From: Chrysemys picta bellii
Taxonomy: Eukaryota; Chordata; Testudines; Emydidae
Length of the DNA stretch: 64,000 bases
Direction: 5' to 3'
Assembly: GCF_011386835.1 (NCBI RefSeq)
Contig: NC_088792.1
Coordinates: 61,446,081 to 61,510,080, forward strand
The notes below the pieces were generated by a model. The model had not been told where the DNA came from. It saw only the letters and a list, made by a program, of their open reading frames with translations, and did not search any database. The position numbers and the translations under genes are program-made. Positions 1 through 11,738 of this stretch are shown piece after piece (position 1 is the stretch's first letter; every line of letters starts with the position of its first letter).

Positions 1-1411
1 CCTTAAATATGTTTTAAGTAAAAGCAGGTATTGAAAATGATAGTCCTCTGCCAATGACAGTTTTATGATTCAATATTCTATAAACCATCAGTATGAGAAA
101 AAAAAATCTATATTTCATTGGAGAAATGGGATTCTCAGCTTTAGCACTTGTCTCTAGTCCTCTCAGATCATTGTATCACAATATTATGATTTATAGAGAA
201 ACTATTTTGGGAAACATTTAAAAAATATATGATCACTAGAGATAAGTGAAAATCTGAATTTCCATCCTGTGGTCAATTCTAATATTTCAACCTCTCTTTT
301 GCTCTGAAGTGGGACAAAATGTGAAAATATATCAATTTTTTTCACGGAAAGAAAAGGTGTTTTTTTAGAAAAATTTCAATTTAGAAATGGCAAATCATTC
401 CATTTTTGCTTTTTTTTCTCCAAACAAAATATTTTTATATTCCTAAATAATTGAAATATTAAATTTTTCTTTTGTTTAACTGATTTGAAAGTTTTTGTTT
501 CTATCTAGTTCAACATCAAACTGCATTTCCCTGTTTTGGAACATTGCCTCTCTTATGGGCCGGGCTCCCTTGTTGGACTACGTCTCCCATGATGCAGTGT
601 GGTCTCCCCTCTGAAATGAGTGGCATAATGCATTATCGGAGTCACATGGCTATGGGTGCAAAGCAGAAATATTTCAATTCAGGTCAAACCAACCCAGAAT
701 AAAATATTTTGTTACTTTTTTCCCAATGGAAATTTTCAAATAGGCAGAAATTGCGTTTTCTGTTGAAAAATAATTTTGTCAGAACTAGAACCAGTTTCTT
801 TGTCACAGCAAGGTCTGCACATAATTAAGGTGATCCAGTTTTACCATCCCACACAACAACATTGGTCACCATTTAAAAGTCACCACTGTACAGTGGGGTC
901 TGAGTTGCTAGTTTTTCCCTCCTGTACTCAGAACAGGCAATATCTGCAGTGCTTCAGTTATGCTGTGTTGTAGACATGGACTGTTCTATGATGACCACTA
1001 CATTTATCCAAATTGTCCAAAAATTCAAGCATTCAAAAATCATAAGGGACTTATGGAAATTATCAATTTGCTTTGTGTCCGATTGCTTTGGCCATCCATA
1101 AACATTTATTCTAGAAACCAGCATTCCAGTGTTAAAATATTTTGACTATTAAAGGTAATTTTATCGTAAAGTCCAATACAGCAAACAGCTAGTTGGGATG
1201 AAGGGATCTCATTTGCCATAAGTTCTCTCCAGAGGCACCTTCATGGAGCCCCTAGTGTGCAGCTTTATTAATTATTATTATTTATTATTTGAGTGAGTGA
1301 GGTATAGGGTTTGCCACCCCAGTCCAAAGGTCTGATCTTCTTCCAGCCAGTCTCTGCTCTTGGCATTTCATGACAATTTTTTCCTTTAACATAAATCTTT
1401 TCTTTTATCAG
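1..1411. other. Intron of upstream ABCB gene, no exon seen
   Basis: AT-rich sequence ending in a polypyrimidine tract and the CAG acceptor at 1409-1411. I translated mentally for the expected preceding ABCB exons (transmembrane helices 10-11 and the following intracellular loop) and saw none. The only marked site is a ZNF143/THAP11-like motif near 576-594, listed separately. Short open frames at 776-1145 have no recognisable similarity. Confidence 0.6.
576..594 (+). promoter_or_regulatory. ZNF143/THAP11 (SBS)-like motif
   Basis: The core ACTACGTCTCCCATGATGC closely fits the long SBS consensus bound by ZNF143 and THAP11 (ACTACA-two bases-TCCCA-NNATGC). The match is seen in the sequence. It lies inside an intron and could belong to a repeat, because the same motif occurs in some vertebrate interspersed repeats. 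No function is shown. Confidence 0.35.
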
Positions 1412-1552
1412 GGACTCTCTAACAAAAGCCCCACTATATGGACTTATCTATGGAATAGCCAAATGTGCAAGCTACTTTCTCAGTGCAGCAATCTTCAGAT
1501 TCGGGGCATGGCTCATTGCTAATTGTTATACAAACCTTGAAAATATATTTAT
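1412..1552 (+). CDS. ABCB transporter exon (transmembrane domain 2, last helices)
   Basis: Internal exon of gene 1, between CAG at 1409-1411 and GTGAGT at 1553. With one leading base completing a split codon it reads DSLTKAPLYGLIYGIAKC and continues through FRFGAWLIA. This matches the ABCB1/4/5/11 segment covering the end of the last intracellular loop and helix 11 (family FRFGAYLV). It ends two bases into a codon, which the next exon completes as isoleucine. In the protein this is part of the drug or lipid translocation pathway. The assignment to the ABCB full-transporter family is firm. Which paralogue (ABCB1, 4, 5 or other) I cannot say. Earlier exons must lie upstream of the window. Confidence 0.85.
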
Positions 1553-2057
1553 GTGAGTATACATCAGTTCAAAGGCAGTGATTTCAACACATAGTAATTG
1601 TGTATCAGTCTAGTTACTGAGGCAACAGTGCAAGAGGTCCAACAGTTTAGAATCTGGTCAGGAGTTCAATTCAGGCAGAAGGGTTATTTCTGGGAGAGGA
1701 ATCTTGAAACAGTTGTGTTGGCATGTATAGAGCCTGGCTCAGTTTATTTACTATGGAGAAACTTTTACTGCTGACACTTCATTGCAGACAACAGGCTTTG
1801 TGAAATGCTTCTGCGTGGAGAAATTACATACTATTAGTCGCCCATAAAAATATTTGTAGCTGTAAACCTCTGTTTCTAATCCTTTGTATGTAATTTTTCT
1901 AAGCCATAAAATTCTAAAAATATCCCAATTCTCAGATTTATAGATAGTGTTAAGTCTGTTTATTTTAAAAAAGGAAAACAATATTTGTAATTTATGAACA
2001 ATAATAAAAAAGTCTCTCTTTAGATGAACTGAAAGATGTTTTGTGTTTGGTTTTCAG
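1553..2057 (+). other. Intron of ABCB gene 1
   Basis: Intron starting with GTGAGT and ending with TTTTCAG. AT-rich; I see no recognisable repeat or gene in it. Confidence 0.7.
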
Positions 2058-2214
2058 AGCCTTTTTTTCAGTTCTATATGGTGTTATAAGTGTTGGGCTG
2101 TCCACTTCTTTGGCACCAGATTTTGGCAAAGCTAAAGTTTCTGCCCAACGAATCTTTCAGCTTTTGGATCGGAAACCCTTAGTTGACAGCTATAGTGAAG
2201 AGGGTACAAAACTG
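2058..2214 (+). CDS. ABCB transporter exon (helix 12 to NBD2 linker)
   Basis: Exon between TTTTCAG and GTAAGG. It reads AFFSVLYGVISVGLSTSLAP then DFGKAKVSAQRIFQLLDRKP and ends VDSYSEEGTKL. The last helix is followed by the conserved cytoplasmic stretch (family APDYAKAKxSAAHxF and PxIDSYSxEG) that joins the membrane domain to the second nucleotide-binding domain. The frame is continuous with the preceding and following exons, ending in phase 0. No stop or frameshift is present, so this part of gene 1 looks functional. Confidence 0.9.
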
Positions 2215-2501
2215 GTAAGGCCATTCAGAAAGCTCTTGAAACTAACAAACCTGGTGGTTCTGTATTGTCCTTAATTGTATTAATCTTGTTAAATTGCCTT
2301 TTGCAATGTCACAGAAGACAGGACCAGACAGGTAGGGTAAAATTTAACAGCAATAACTAAAAATATTTATATTTGCCCAGTGCCATTTAATACTTTTTTG
2401 CTTCAGAAATTAATAGAATACTTTTAAGCATGGTTCTGTTCTGAAAAATGACTGGAAGAATGACATTTCATTCACCTGTTCTGTCCGTTGGATGTATTCT
2501 G

Positions 2502-2760
2502 AGGCCTTGTCTACACTACCGGGATATGTCGACCTAAGTTACGCTACTCCAGCTACGTGAATAATGTAACTGGATTCGATGTAGCTTAGGTCGACTTACC
2601 GCGGTGTCTTCACTGTGCTGCGTGGACGGAAGATGCTCTCCCTTTGACTTACCTTACTCTTCTCGTTCCGGTGGAGTACCAGAGTCAATCAGAGAGCACT
2701 CTGCTATCGACACCTGCAAATTAATTGCAGTAGTATCGATCTCTCTGGAAGTGAAGAGAA
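2502..2760. mobile_element. Harbinger-type MITE, palindromic, right end unclear
   Basis: It begins GAGGCCTTGTCTACACTACC, close to the GGCCTGGTCTACACTA end of the large Harbinger elements. It contains an internal inverted repeat bounded by GTCGACCTAAG (about 2529) and CTTAGGTCGAC (about 2586). I could not find the matching right terminus or a target duplication, so the end is approximate. Confidence 0.5.
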
Positions 2761-2916
2761 GCCCAGAGTTATAACTGCTTTCTTTAGCAATACAAGTATG
2801 TTTTCACAGCTTTTTACTCCTGTAAATTATGCAGCTGTGTGGGAGAGTGAGTTAGATTCTATTCCTTCTTGTGCATCAGCAACAGACTGGTTTGCTAAGT
2901 TCCAGTCAGCTACATC

Positions 2917-3151
2917 TGTGTAACAGAGAGTCAAGGTGGGTGAGTTAATATCTTTCATTGGACTAAATTCTGTTGGTGAGAGAGACAAGCTGTCGAGCTT
3001 ACACAGAGCTCTTCTTCAGTTCTGTATAAAAACTCGAAAGCTTGTCTCTCTCACCAACAGAAGTTGGTCCAATAAAAGATATTACTTCACCCACCTTGAC
3101 TCTCTAATATCCTGGGACCGACACGGCTATAAGAACACTGCATACAACATT
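2917..3151. repeat. Fold-back (palindromic) repeat, copy A
   Basis: Long imperfect inverted repeat. AGTCAAGGTGGGTGAGTTAA and TTGGACTAAATTCTGTTGGT on the left mirror ACAGAAGTTGGTCCAATAAA and TCACCCACCTTGACT on the right, around a centre with AGAGCTCTTCTTCAG. The right flank runs into CCTGGGACCGACACGGCTAT. The same family recurs at about 13247-13440, 33293-33466 and 47700-48075. It has no coding capacity. Confidence 0.75.
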
Positions 3152-4454
3152 TGAGTAACCTCATTCAAGTCAAAGGGGTTGCACAAGTATTAATGAGGAT
3201 GTAACTTGGCCTGCAGAACCTTTTGTTCCTGGTGATTATACGTGAGATGGAAAGAACCCAGATTGTCTCTCATAGTCCAGTGTTGACTGTTAGAAACTCA
3301 TCTTTGTATTTGTTAACTGAACACATTTCATATTGTCTCTCAGTGCTTTCCATAAATGCTTTTACAAGCAGAACCAGCCTTTCAGAAACTTGAAATTGCT
3401 TTAGAATTCTAGCTTTTGGATAGTGGCCTCGATTCAGAAAAGGACTCAGGCACATACTGTAAGCATGCCGGTAACTCATGTGCACAACTTTAAATCACAC
3501 AAGTGCTCGACTACTTTTCTGAATCAGCTCCACATGCCCAGACTACTAATGCTCCAGGGGAAATATCTTCTTGCGGATAAAGACGTTAATTGAAAGTGAA
3601 ACCACTCTGGGCCAAATCCTGATGCCAGTGAAGCAGCTGCCTTTGACTTCAGTGAAGCTAAGATTTGGCCCAAAGAGTTTGAACCTTGAAAAGTCCAGTT
3701 CTCTAGGTGCTGTAAGAGCCCATTGTACTCGCAGTGCTGGTATTGTGGTCCTGGAGCTGTCCCATCCCCCAGGCATCAGAGAAGGCTCCCACAGTCTCTC
3801 CTAACATCTCCTTCACTCACCCTTGTCTTCAAGTCTTCTTCCTTGCTACCTCTTATACTCAGAGCTCCCTTCCTACATAAAAGAGCCAATCAGCTACCCT
3901 TTTCTTATTCAAACCTACACTTAAAACATAGTTGTCCTTGAAAACTATGACTAATCCACCAAAGTAAAAATGTTTAACCTAATCTGAGATCTGATGTTCA
4001 CCTTGTACTATGTTCATCCTCTGTACTATGTGTTTAAATTACACTATTTAGAGAGTGAACTCCCAGGGGCAGGAACTATGTTTTTCTCACACAATGATAG
4101 TGTCTGGATTATATGTATTGATGACATAAAAGAGAGGTATTAGGGTTGTTTACTTACCTAAAGTAATGATAGTCCTTGCGAACCAGGCTGAAAAGGAATG
4201 ATATAAATGAGAGAGAGATGCAGAAAAATACCACTCAAGAAGGAGGTCCTGTACACAGAAGATATCAATCCAATCACACTGCATATTTAAGCAATAATAA
4301 ACAGACAGAAATGCTCTGGGTTTGACAATGCCATACCATTTCTAATTGACTTGTCAATGCCTTCATTTAAATGACCATACTGAGTTGTGTTTGATGCTTC
4401 AGTACAAGATAGAGAGGTCTTCTGTCATACACTTGTGTTTTCTAATGTTTCTAG

Positions 4455-4652
4455 AGTCACTTTGATGGCAACATTGAATTCAGGGACATCCATTTTGTAT
4501 ACCCTACAAGACCAGAAGCTCAAGTTTTGCAAGGACTCAGCGTGAAGGTTAATAAAGGACAGACGCTAGCCTTGGTGGGGAGCAGTGGTTGTGGCAAAAG
4601 CACATCCATTCAGCTGCTGGAGAGATTTTATGACCCTATGGCCGGACAAGTG
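4455..4652 (+). CDS. ABCB transporter exon with NBD2 Walker A
   Basis: Exon between TTTCTAG and GTAAGA. The frame reads [20 protein letters not shown] (strand with the A-loop tyrosine, VYPTRP), then [16 protein letters not shown], a perfect Walker A (GxxGxGKS/T) that binds ATP phosphates. It ends [14 protein letters not shown]. Both exon borders are in phase 0. This begins the second ATP-binding cassette, in the cytosol, which couples ATP hydrolysis to transport by the two membrane domains. Confidence 0.93.
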
Positions 4653-5533
4653 GTAAGAAGAGATTTGTGAAGCTGTTAATGCTTAGAGCTTATAGAACAG
4701 TTCTTCAAAGTATTTTACAAACATTAAATCATCTGCACAACACCCCTTTGAGGTGGGTAAGTGTTTTTATGGGTCCGGGTAGGTAGAGAAGACTTGGGAC
4801 TTGCTTAAGGTAGAGTCAGGAGTAGAACTTTGGGTCTTCTGACTACCATCCTGGCTTTAGATCACTAGATTGCATCTCTTTGTTGATTTACTTAATATAT
4901 TGGAGGGGGCATAAGAATATACTTCCCATAATGTAACCCTTGTCCCTAGTCCTGTAGTCATGTTAACATGATGCAATTTGAGGTCTAATTCATCACTTGA
5001 TGGGACTTTTATGCAAGTCCTATTAATGATGATGGGAGATCCAAGACGAATAGCCTAGAGATGGTGAGTCAAAAGATGTTTGAATAAATGCCCAAAGATG
5101 TGGATTCTTATTGGAGCTCTTCAACCGTCTAGGTCTAAGAAGCTCATGAACAGACTTTCTCATGAGATCTCTGGTACCTGCCATCATCAGTAAAGATGGA
5201 AATTCTGTATGCAGATCTCGTTATAGATTGGCAATTCCACATCTACTATGGAGCTAGCAGAGCAGACGTGCACAAAAAAAAAAAATACTTCTGAGAGGAA
5301 AAGGTTATCTGAGCTTCTTTAGAATTTTCAGAGTTTTGGTTCAGTTCAATTTTGGATGAAAGAGCCGATCATCTATTATTTGATCAGAAGTGGTTCACTG
5401 ACCACATTACTTTTACTGTAACTCTAACACAGGTCAGAGTTTTTTACAGATTGGTGTTTCACATTTACATTGTACGCCTGAGGAGGAGTATTGCATTCTG
5501 CAGGGAATGATTTTTCCCTTTTTCTGTTTCTAG
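4653..5533 (+). other. Intron of ABCB gene 1 with MIR-like SINE
   Basis: Intron from GTAAGA to TTTCTAG. The first 230 bases hold a minus-strand tRNA-derived SINE, listed separately. After that it is AT-rich with a short A-run near 5274 and no visible gene. Confidence 0.65.
4675..4885 (-). mobile_element. MIR/CORE-type SINE, degraded
   Basis: On the minus strand the right end reads as a tRNA-like head (GATCTAAAGCCAGGATGGT, then AGTCAGAAGACCCAAAG, GTTCTACTCCTG). The left part has the typical tail ACAACACCCCTTTGAGGTGG. The order and motifs match amniote MIR-like SINEs. The copy is old and diverged. Confidence 0.6.
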
Positions 5534-5740
5534 TTTGCAGACGGGTTCGATACCAAGTCTTTGCATTTGCAATGGTTAAGGTCCAAATTGGGTATTGTGT
5601 CACAGGAGCCTATTTTGTTTGACTGCAGCATTGCTGAAAATATCCAGTACGGAGACAACAGTAGGGTTGTCAGCCAGGAAGAAGTTGAAGAGGCAGCTAA
5701 AGCAGCAAATATTCACACCTTCATAGAAAATCTCCCAGAG
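5534..5740 (+). CDS. ABCB transporter exon with NBD2 Q-loop
   Basis: Exon between TTTCTAG and GTAAAT. It reads [20 protein letters not shown] then [26 protein letters not shown] in one frame, ending [16 protein letters not shown] carries the Q-loop glutamine that contacts Mg-ATP and the membrane domain. CSIAENI and YGDNSRVV are diagnostic of the ABCB1/4/5 group rather than other ABC subfamilies. The exon is in phase 0 at both ends and has no defect. Confidence 0.93.
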
Positions 5741-6724
5741 GTAAATGAAAATGTCTTTCCAGTCTCAGTGTGGGGTAAATACTCACTGTGACTTATCTAA
5801 GCAGCTCCCATTAATGCAAAACAATATGCTTTTTTGTTTTTTTTTAAAAAAGCTTATTTTCTTGTGTATACAATTCTCAAAGAGGAAAATAAGAAGCTGA
5901 TGTTTAAAAATGTAACTTGCAATATGTATTAACACAGACGCAGTCATAATTAGCTAAATCAAATGCAAAATCTGAGCTCCAGTTTTCTTGTTTTCCTCTA
6001 CCACAGTGATGTTCTATAACAACTATAAAAGAGATATTTGATTCTAAACCTTTATTTTCATTTCCTCATAAACTTTGCCAATTCTTTTTCCTTTTTTGGC
6101 AGAAATTTTTCATAGTTTTAGTCTTATCTGAAAGGTAAAATGTTTCAAGTACATCTTAACCTTCATGTTTGCCATGGACTTAGTTCTCAAAGTGGAGAAA
6201 GACGTTAGAAAAGCGCAAAGAAATCGGGCTTCCTGTAGAGTTGCATAGAATTGAAAATGACAATTGAAAGTTGAAAAAAACTTACCCGGTATTTCTTTTT
6301 CATTACCACCTAGTTTTTGAAAATGTACTTAGAAAAATGTTTTGGATGTGTAAGAAATAAACCATCACCTCCTGAGTGTGGGTCTCTAGGGCCTGGAAAT
6401 TATAAAAGTCACTTGAGCGCTATATGTTTAAGTACAAGTGTCTTTGACTAGACACATCAGTGGTTGCACCACTTGGGAGTTAGTCTTTTTCTAATGCTGA
6501 AATGAATTTTCATTACAGAGCAGTTATCAATACGTGTAGTTGTAGATATGCATTTTGATTCAAACAGTTAATAAAATCTTATAACATTTTATTTTTTATT
6601 GAAAACCATTACATTATTCTTTTTTCTTTCACGGTGGAAATGCTTAAGACAGTACATTATCTGCTATTAAAAATATAACTTTCTGTTTCTAACTTTCCTT
6701 CACAATGAATATTTACTTATACAG
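5741..6724 (+). other. Intron of ABCB gene 1, no feature seen
   Basis: AT-rich intron from GTAAAT to TATACAG. No repeat family or exon that I recognise. Confidence 0.65.
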
Positions 6725-6871
6725 AAGTATAATACCCGAGTGGGTGACAAAGGAGCACAACTTTCTGGAGGTCAGAAACAAAGAATTGCAATTGCTCGTG
6801 CTCTAGTTCGTAAGCCAGCAGTTCTGCTTCTGGATGAAGCCACATCTGCTCTTGACACGGAAAGTGAAAAG
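6725..6871 (+). CDS. ABCB transporter exon with NBD2 signature and Walker B
   Basis: Exon between TATACAG and GTTAGT. It reads [20 protein letters not shown], containing the ABC signature LSGGQ, then [11 protein letters not shown] and [16 protein letters not shown]. The latter carries Walker B with its catalytic glutamate (LLLDE) and the D-loop (SALD). All catalytic elements are intact. Phase 0 at both ends. Confidence 0.95.
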
Positions 6872-8292
6872 GTTAGTAATGTACATTCTACCATTTGTAA
6901 TACACAGAAAATTACGGGGTTCCCACGCTTCACTGCAAAAGCACAGGCACTTCATCTACAATACTATTCTGAAAGTTCCACAAAACAATCCTTAGCTCAC
7001 TCTCTCTCTATGACCTGCTTTTGCAAGGTGTAGAGTGCCTTCAACTCCTGGTGTCTAAATTGGGAGCTGATGGTAGTCAGCAACACTAGGGGCTGGAAAC
7101 AAAGTGGGATTTTCAGAACTCCTCAGTTTGGGCCTGCCTCAGTTCCTTCAAAGTCAGTTATGAAGTCAATGGGACTTTTAATGGGTTCACAGTTAGGCCA
7201 GTGCTGAGCACTTTGGAAAATCCCATTAATAATTAACAACTTTGAGTTTGAGACAGGTGTCTTCAAACAGAAGACTGTGATCTACTAGAGGAGGCCTTGT
7301 AAGGCAAGTCACCAGCTCCGTCCTCTTCCCTTCAGCCAGCAGCACTAGCAGCAAAGTGGGTCTCTTTCTGCACTATTTCCTGCTCTGTCTGGGTGAGCAG
7401 GTGTTGCTACAGAGACCCAGAGGGATCCACTCTGCCAGTAGAACTGCTGGCTGTCAGGATAGAATGGAACAATGAAGAAGTTTAATGTTGTCCTGCCTCT
7501 GTCCGCTTCCCAGTCCTTTGATCCACCTGCGTTCAGAGGGTTAGAGGGGACAGGCAGGAGCAGCTGGCTTGGAAAAAAGGCTTCAGCAACACCTGCCACC
7601 TGTCCGGAGATGTTGTGCAGTGAAGAGAGAGTAATTAAGCTGTCCCCTGCTGCTCAGCTGGCTGAGCTTCCTCACCGCATCCCCCATCTCCAGGAGAGGG
7701 GGAGACTCCATAGGGACGAATAAACTGTTCATTTGGGTGGGGACGCAGTAGAAGTGAAAAATGCCACCGTGCAAACCGCCATCCAGTTGTGAGCCGGATG
7801 TCAGGATCCTGAACTTTGGATTTTTATGGACAACAAGAAGTGTCTGGCATTGCTGGTACTATCAATGAATGTGCAAGTTTTAGTTTCTCTAAATTTGGCA
7901 TGTAGTTGGATACAGACAGGATGCAATGTCAAATATAACACACACATTTGGTAAGCAGCCAATATAACAGACAGTTCATTACACCTCTGCAGATTAGTTG
8001 TGTTGCATGTTAATCTAAGTTTTATATTGGTCCAACTAGATCCTTATGGACCTCGTTCTGCTAGCCTGTGTTCATGAGAGTAGTCTCAATGACTTCAGTG
8101 GAATTATTCACACAAATAAAGGTTGTAATATCAGGCCCCTGTGTTTGAGGCCTCCTTCATGCATGTGAAGTACTGACTCTTAAACCCCAGTGAGGAACAC
8201 CCAAGTGATAATGTGAAATATAAAGGCAAAGGTGTTACTTAGGAAAGGGAAGATTCTCCAACTAATAAGTTTTTCACTGCATCTGTCTGCAG
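6872..8292 (+). other. Intron of ABCB gene 1, no feature seen
   Basis: Intron from GTTAGT to CTGCAG. A more GC-rich patch at about 7310-7770 contains overlapping short open frames on both strands. They show no recognisable protein similarity and no partner copy elsewhere in the window. Confidence 0.55.
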
Positions 8293-8490
8293 ATTGTCCA
8301 GAAAGCCTTGGACGATGCCAGGAAGGGTCGAACCTGCATTATTATTGCTCACCGCTTGACGACCGTCCAGAACGCTGATGTCATAGCAGTGATTCATAAT
8401 GGAAAAGTAGTGGAACAAGGGACTCACAGCGAGCTGCTGGCAAAGGAAGGACATTACTATGCACTTGTAAATGCACAAGTTTCTCATTAA
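8293..8490 (+). CDS. ABCB transporter last coding exon with H-loop and stop
   Basis: The exon starts after CTGCAG at 8287-8292 and reads [20 protein letters not shown], then [13 protein letters not shown] and ends LVNAQVSH with TAA at 8488-8490. IIAHRL holds the H-loop (switch) histidine. The ending is at the usual place for ABCB1-like proteins, so gene 1 is complete at its 3' end. Together the six exons give one uninterrupted frame of about 350 residues with every NBD2 motif present. This is good evidence that the upstream paralogue is a working gene. It is expected to be an ATP-driven exporter of hydrophobic compounds or phospholipids at the plasma membrane. Confidence 0.93.
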   Translation: MVQKALDDARKGRTCIIIAHRLTTVQNADVIAVIHNGKVVEQGTHSELLAKEGHYYALVNAQVSH

Positions 8491-8752
8491 CATTAATGTT
8501 ACAAACTAATCTATTTATATAAATACACACACAACCCACAGCTAAGTAATATTAAGGATGCACCTCATTCCTGAGATGTCTGCAGGTTCAAAACACAGGC
8601 ATGTAGTAAAAAACAGAGACAAGACATTTATTTTTTCCTTGTGTCACAGCTTTAGTGTTACTTAATCCTATTGGTAAAATCCTTTGGAGCGTGTTGGTTA
8701 ATTTTAATCTGCCTTTATATTAATGATTACAAGCCTTTCATGGAAATATATA

Positions 8753-8941
8753 CACTTCTACCCCGATATAATGTGACCCGATATAACACGAATTCGAATA
8801 TAATGGGGTAAAGCAGTGCTCTGGGGGGGTGGGGCTGCGCACTCCAGCGAATCAAAGCAAGTTCGATATAACACGGTTTCACCTATAATGCAGTAAGATT
8901 TTTTTGGCTGCCGAGGACAGCGTTATATGAGGGTAGAGGTG
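8753..8941. mobile_element. Tc1/mariner-like MITE
   Basis: About 189 bp flanked by TA (8751-8752 and 8942-8943). The terminal inverted repeats are CACTTCTACCCCGATATAA on the left and TTATATGAGGGTAGAGGTG on the right. A TA target and short non-coding body are the hallmarks of a mariner/Tigger-type MITE. It lies in the likely 3' UTR of gene 1. Confidence 0.75.
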
Positions 8942-9360
8942 TATTGACAAAATAGATCACAAACTGTTTGTTTATAAATTATTGTTAAAACGTGTATTAT
9001 TGCCCTCACAGAACTTACTGGTTCTTTTGAAACCATTAAGGCTATTTCAAAAAGACTTAAAAATAATTATTATTCACCCAATGACCATGATGGCTCCTTT
9101 TGGAGCTGATTAATGTCAACCATGTAAATAGCTATTTAACAAAAAACTGTGTGTGGGGGGGGTTACCATATGAAGTTAGATTTAAACATTTTTTTGAGCT
9201 TTTTAAATGGAGTTTTAGAAATGTTGATCGATCCATGTATAGTCATAGTGGTTTACACAGCTCTGTTATAATATTTTATTATCAGAGTGTTTTTCCCTTA
9301 ATATAGTCAACCATCATGCTTAAACAACAGTTGAGGAACCTATGTCATCTACTTATTAGA

Positions 9361-9383
9361 GAGAGACAGACAGACAGACAGAC
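9361..9383. repeat. (GACA)n microsatellite
   Basis: Simple tandem run of about five AGAC/GACA units seen directly in the sequence. Confidence 0.85.
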
Positions 9384-11738
9384 TCGGGCAGCCCTGTTTT
9401 GGGTTTGCTTCTGGCAAACTCACCTTTTGGTTTGCCAAGGACAAAATCAAAACCACCTTTGATTTTTGTTTAGTATTTACACCCTATAGGAGCTTGGAAT
9501 ATTTCACACTTTCAGATGCCTCTGCTTACTTGTGACAGACAAAAATTAAAAATAATTATAATATCTTTTGCCCCTTTTGTTTCCCTGCTTCTAGGTCTAT
9601 GAGGGAAACAAAATATAAAAAACATATAAACTTTGCTCTCAACCTTGCCAAAATACTCTTCCCCATTCATCCTCATCCCCAATCAGCTTTTCTCAGCAGC
9701 TACCAGGAAGGGCTACTCCCACTATGGGCCACTGATCCTCTGTAGACACATTGGGAAGGGCTGGTCAGTTTCTGCTAGCACCACCGTGACGTGTGCAGGA
9801 AAGTGAGTTTTCACTTCTGGTTATAGAGAAATCAATGGCTGTTCTCACAGTATTTCCCCATTATCCAAACTGGAATCAAATGTGTCCCTTTATCTGGTTT
9901 TGTTTTTACACTGGAACCAATTGTTGTCTGTTTACTGTAAAGGTGAAGCCTATAATAAAGAATGTAGAAAATCATTCAAAGATTACACAGAGAGGATGGC
10001 CAAACTTAGTTTATTTTAAGGCCACGTAATGTATGAACTATAGAACATCTGTAGCTAGTTAATGGGATCTCATAGTCACATCAACACAGATAATGTAGAG
10101 TAGAGGCCAAAAAGCTTCACTGCTCAATCTGTTTCCAATGTGATAACTTTGAACTTGTTTTAATAGAGTTGGGCAAAACATTTGAGGAGACATGCACAAT
10201 TGGATATTAAAGGTTTAGAAAAGGGCTCTGCTTCGGTCAACGGACAGTACATATGAGCTGCCACATCCATTAGACATATGGTCCTATCATTTTGCCATCT
10301 CAGAGAAAGGTGTCAGCATTACATACGACGTACAGGAAAATGATTGTACGTACATCATTCTTGACATGTTGTCAACGTTGTTCATCAGTGCATTCTTCTG
10401 TAGCATTAGCCAGCCAAATTCAATCAAGTCTGTATTGCTGGAAAAATCATTTTGAAATAAAAGGCCTGGAGGTGTCAAGTATCAGATCATTCTTTAAAAT
10501 ATTGTGGGATTAGAAGTTGCTAGGGCCAGAACAACCAGCTCTTGCTAGTTAGTGTATTTTAGTCTATGCTTGGAGTGTGCGTTCAATGATGATGCTGATC
10601 TTCTGTGTGGAGAAAGGACATGGCTCTGTGGCTGCACCTCACTTCTTAAAACATGAATCTGGAAAACCTCCCACTGTATACATCTGGCCTCTTCACTTGT
10701 ATTTCGAAGAGGAAATTTAACAGGAAAATGGCAAATACGATGAAGGTAATATGGGTCGGTTCACTTCGTCTTCCACAATTGTACACCCCCACTACTTAAA
10801 AGAACCAATATTTATTTATTTTCAGTGTGAATATAATAAAGCACACCAATATCAGTCTCCCATTATAATCACAATTCAGAGCAATAAAACACAACACAAC
10901 AAAAGCAAATCCCAGACGACATAAAACAGCCAGTGACCAAGAAAACAGAACAAACTCTTCACTTCTTCAGATTTCCAACAGAAACCCCATACAGTCAAAT
11001 GCCTGTTCAAGTATGTGGACTGTGCTGCATCAATCTAACCAGATCTCTGTGGTGCAAGCTTTGGTAACAAATGATGGCCAAACACTCCCACTCATGTGAG
11101 GGGTCCCATAATCAGCCATATTCTCTGGTAGCTTCTCACAATCCACCATAATCACCCCCCACCAGCCTGCTCACATTTTTACCCCAGTCTTATACCACCA
11201 CTGAAGGATACCCACTTGCATTTTCCAGTCCAGATCAGCTGGAGAGACAGCCCCAGACAGCCTGCAAACTGGTCGAGATACTGGCCAGCAGTGAAGAGGC
11301 AAATGTGGTATTGAGCCACCTTTGCAGCTGCCAAATTCTGGAACCGACAGGCAACAACCTGGTACAAGACATAGGAGCCACGCCAGAGGACCTGTAGGCT
11401 AAAATGGCATTTTAACCCCACCCGCTTCTGCCTGGCCACAGTTGCTACACTGGGCAGCATCTTTGCCACTCTGCAAAGATAGTATCTTGGCCAGTTTGCA
11501 GGCTGTCTAGGCTGCACGGCCAGAGGGTTCCCCTACTTAAGAGGATTCCTCCCGTGCCCAATGTGGCCAGTTTGCACCAGTGTGGCCATGAGCCTGGCCC
11601 ACAATGCTGGTTGTCACCAGCATTCTGGAAAAAGCATCAGCCCACATCTACTCACTGACTCTAATGGCATCTCAAACCCATTGAAGAAGCGGGAGGGGGC
11701 ATAAAACATGTATGTCACAACGTATGTTACGTTAGTGC

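Larger units (their letters stand above)
2215..4454 (+). other. Intron of ABCB gene 1 with several repeats
   Basis: The intron starts GTAAGG and ends in TTTCTAG. It holds a palindromic Harbinger-ended MITE (about 2502-2760) and a fold-back repeat (about 2917-3151). At 3605-3680 there is a short inverted repeat with GGGCCAAATCCTG and AGATTTGGCCC arms. Old LINE-like 3' sequence occurs near 3830-4090 (GTGAACTCCCAGGGGCAGG, a CR1/L2-type tail motif). No coding exon is visible. Confidence 0.65.
8491..11730 (+). other. 3' UTR and downstream intergenic sequence
   Basis: AT-rich sequence following the stop of gene 1. It contains the mariner-like MITE at 8753-8941 and a GACA run at about 9361-9383. 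A polyadenylation hexamer AATAAA at 9954-9959 could end the transcript, but its use is uncertain. Positions 11020-11540 are more GC-rich and repeat-like, with no family I can name. I see no further gene. Confidence 0.5.

Noticed and set aside
9361..9383. CRISPR-like short repeats
   Set aside because: A simple GACA microsatellite without spacers in vertebrate DNA.
11179..11517. 112-codon minus-strand frame
   Set aside because: No domain and no splice or codon evidence; likely repeat sequence downstream of gene 1.
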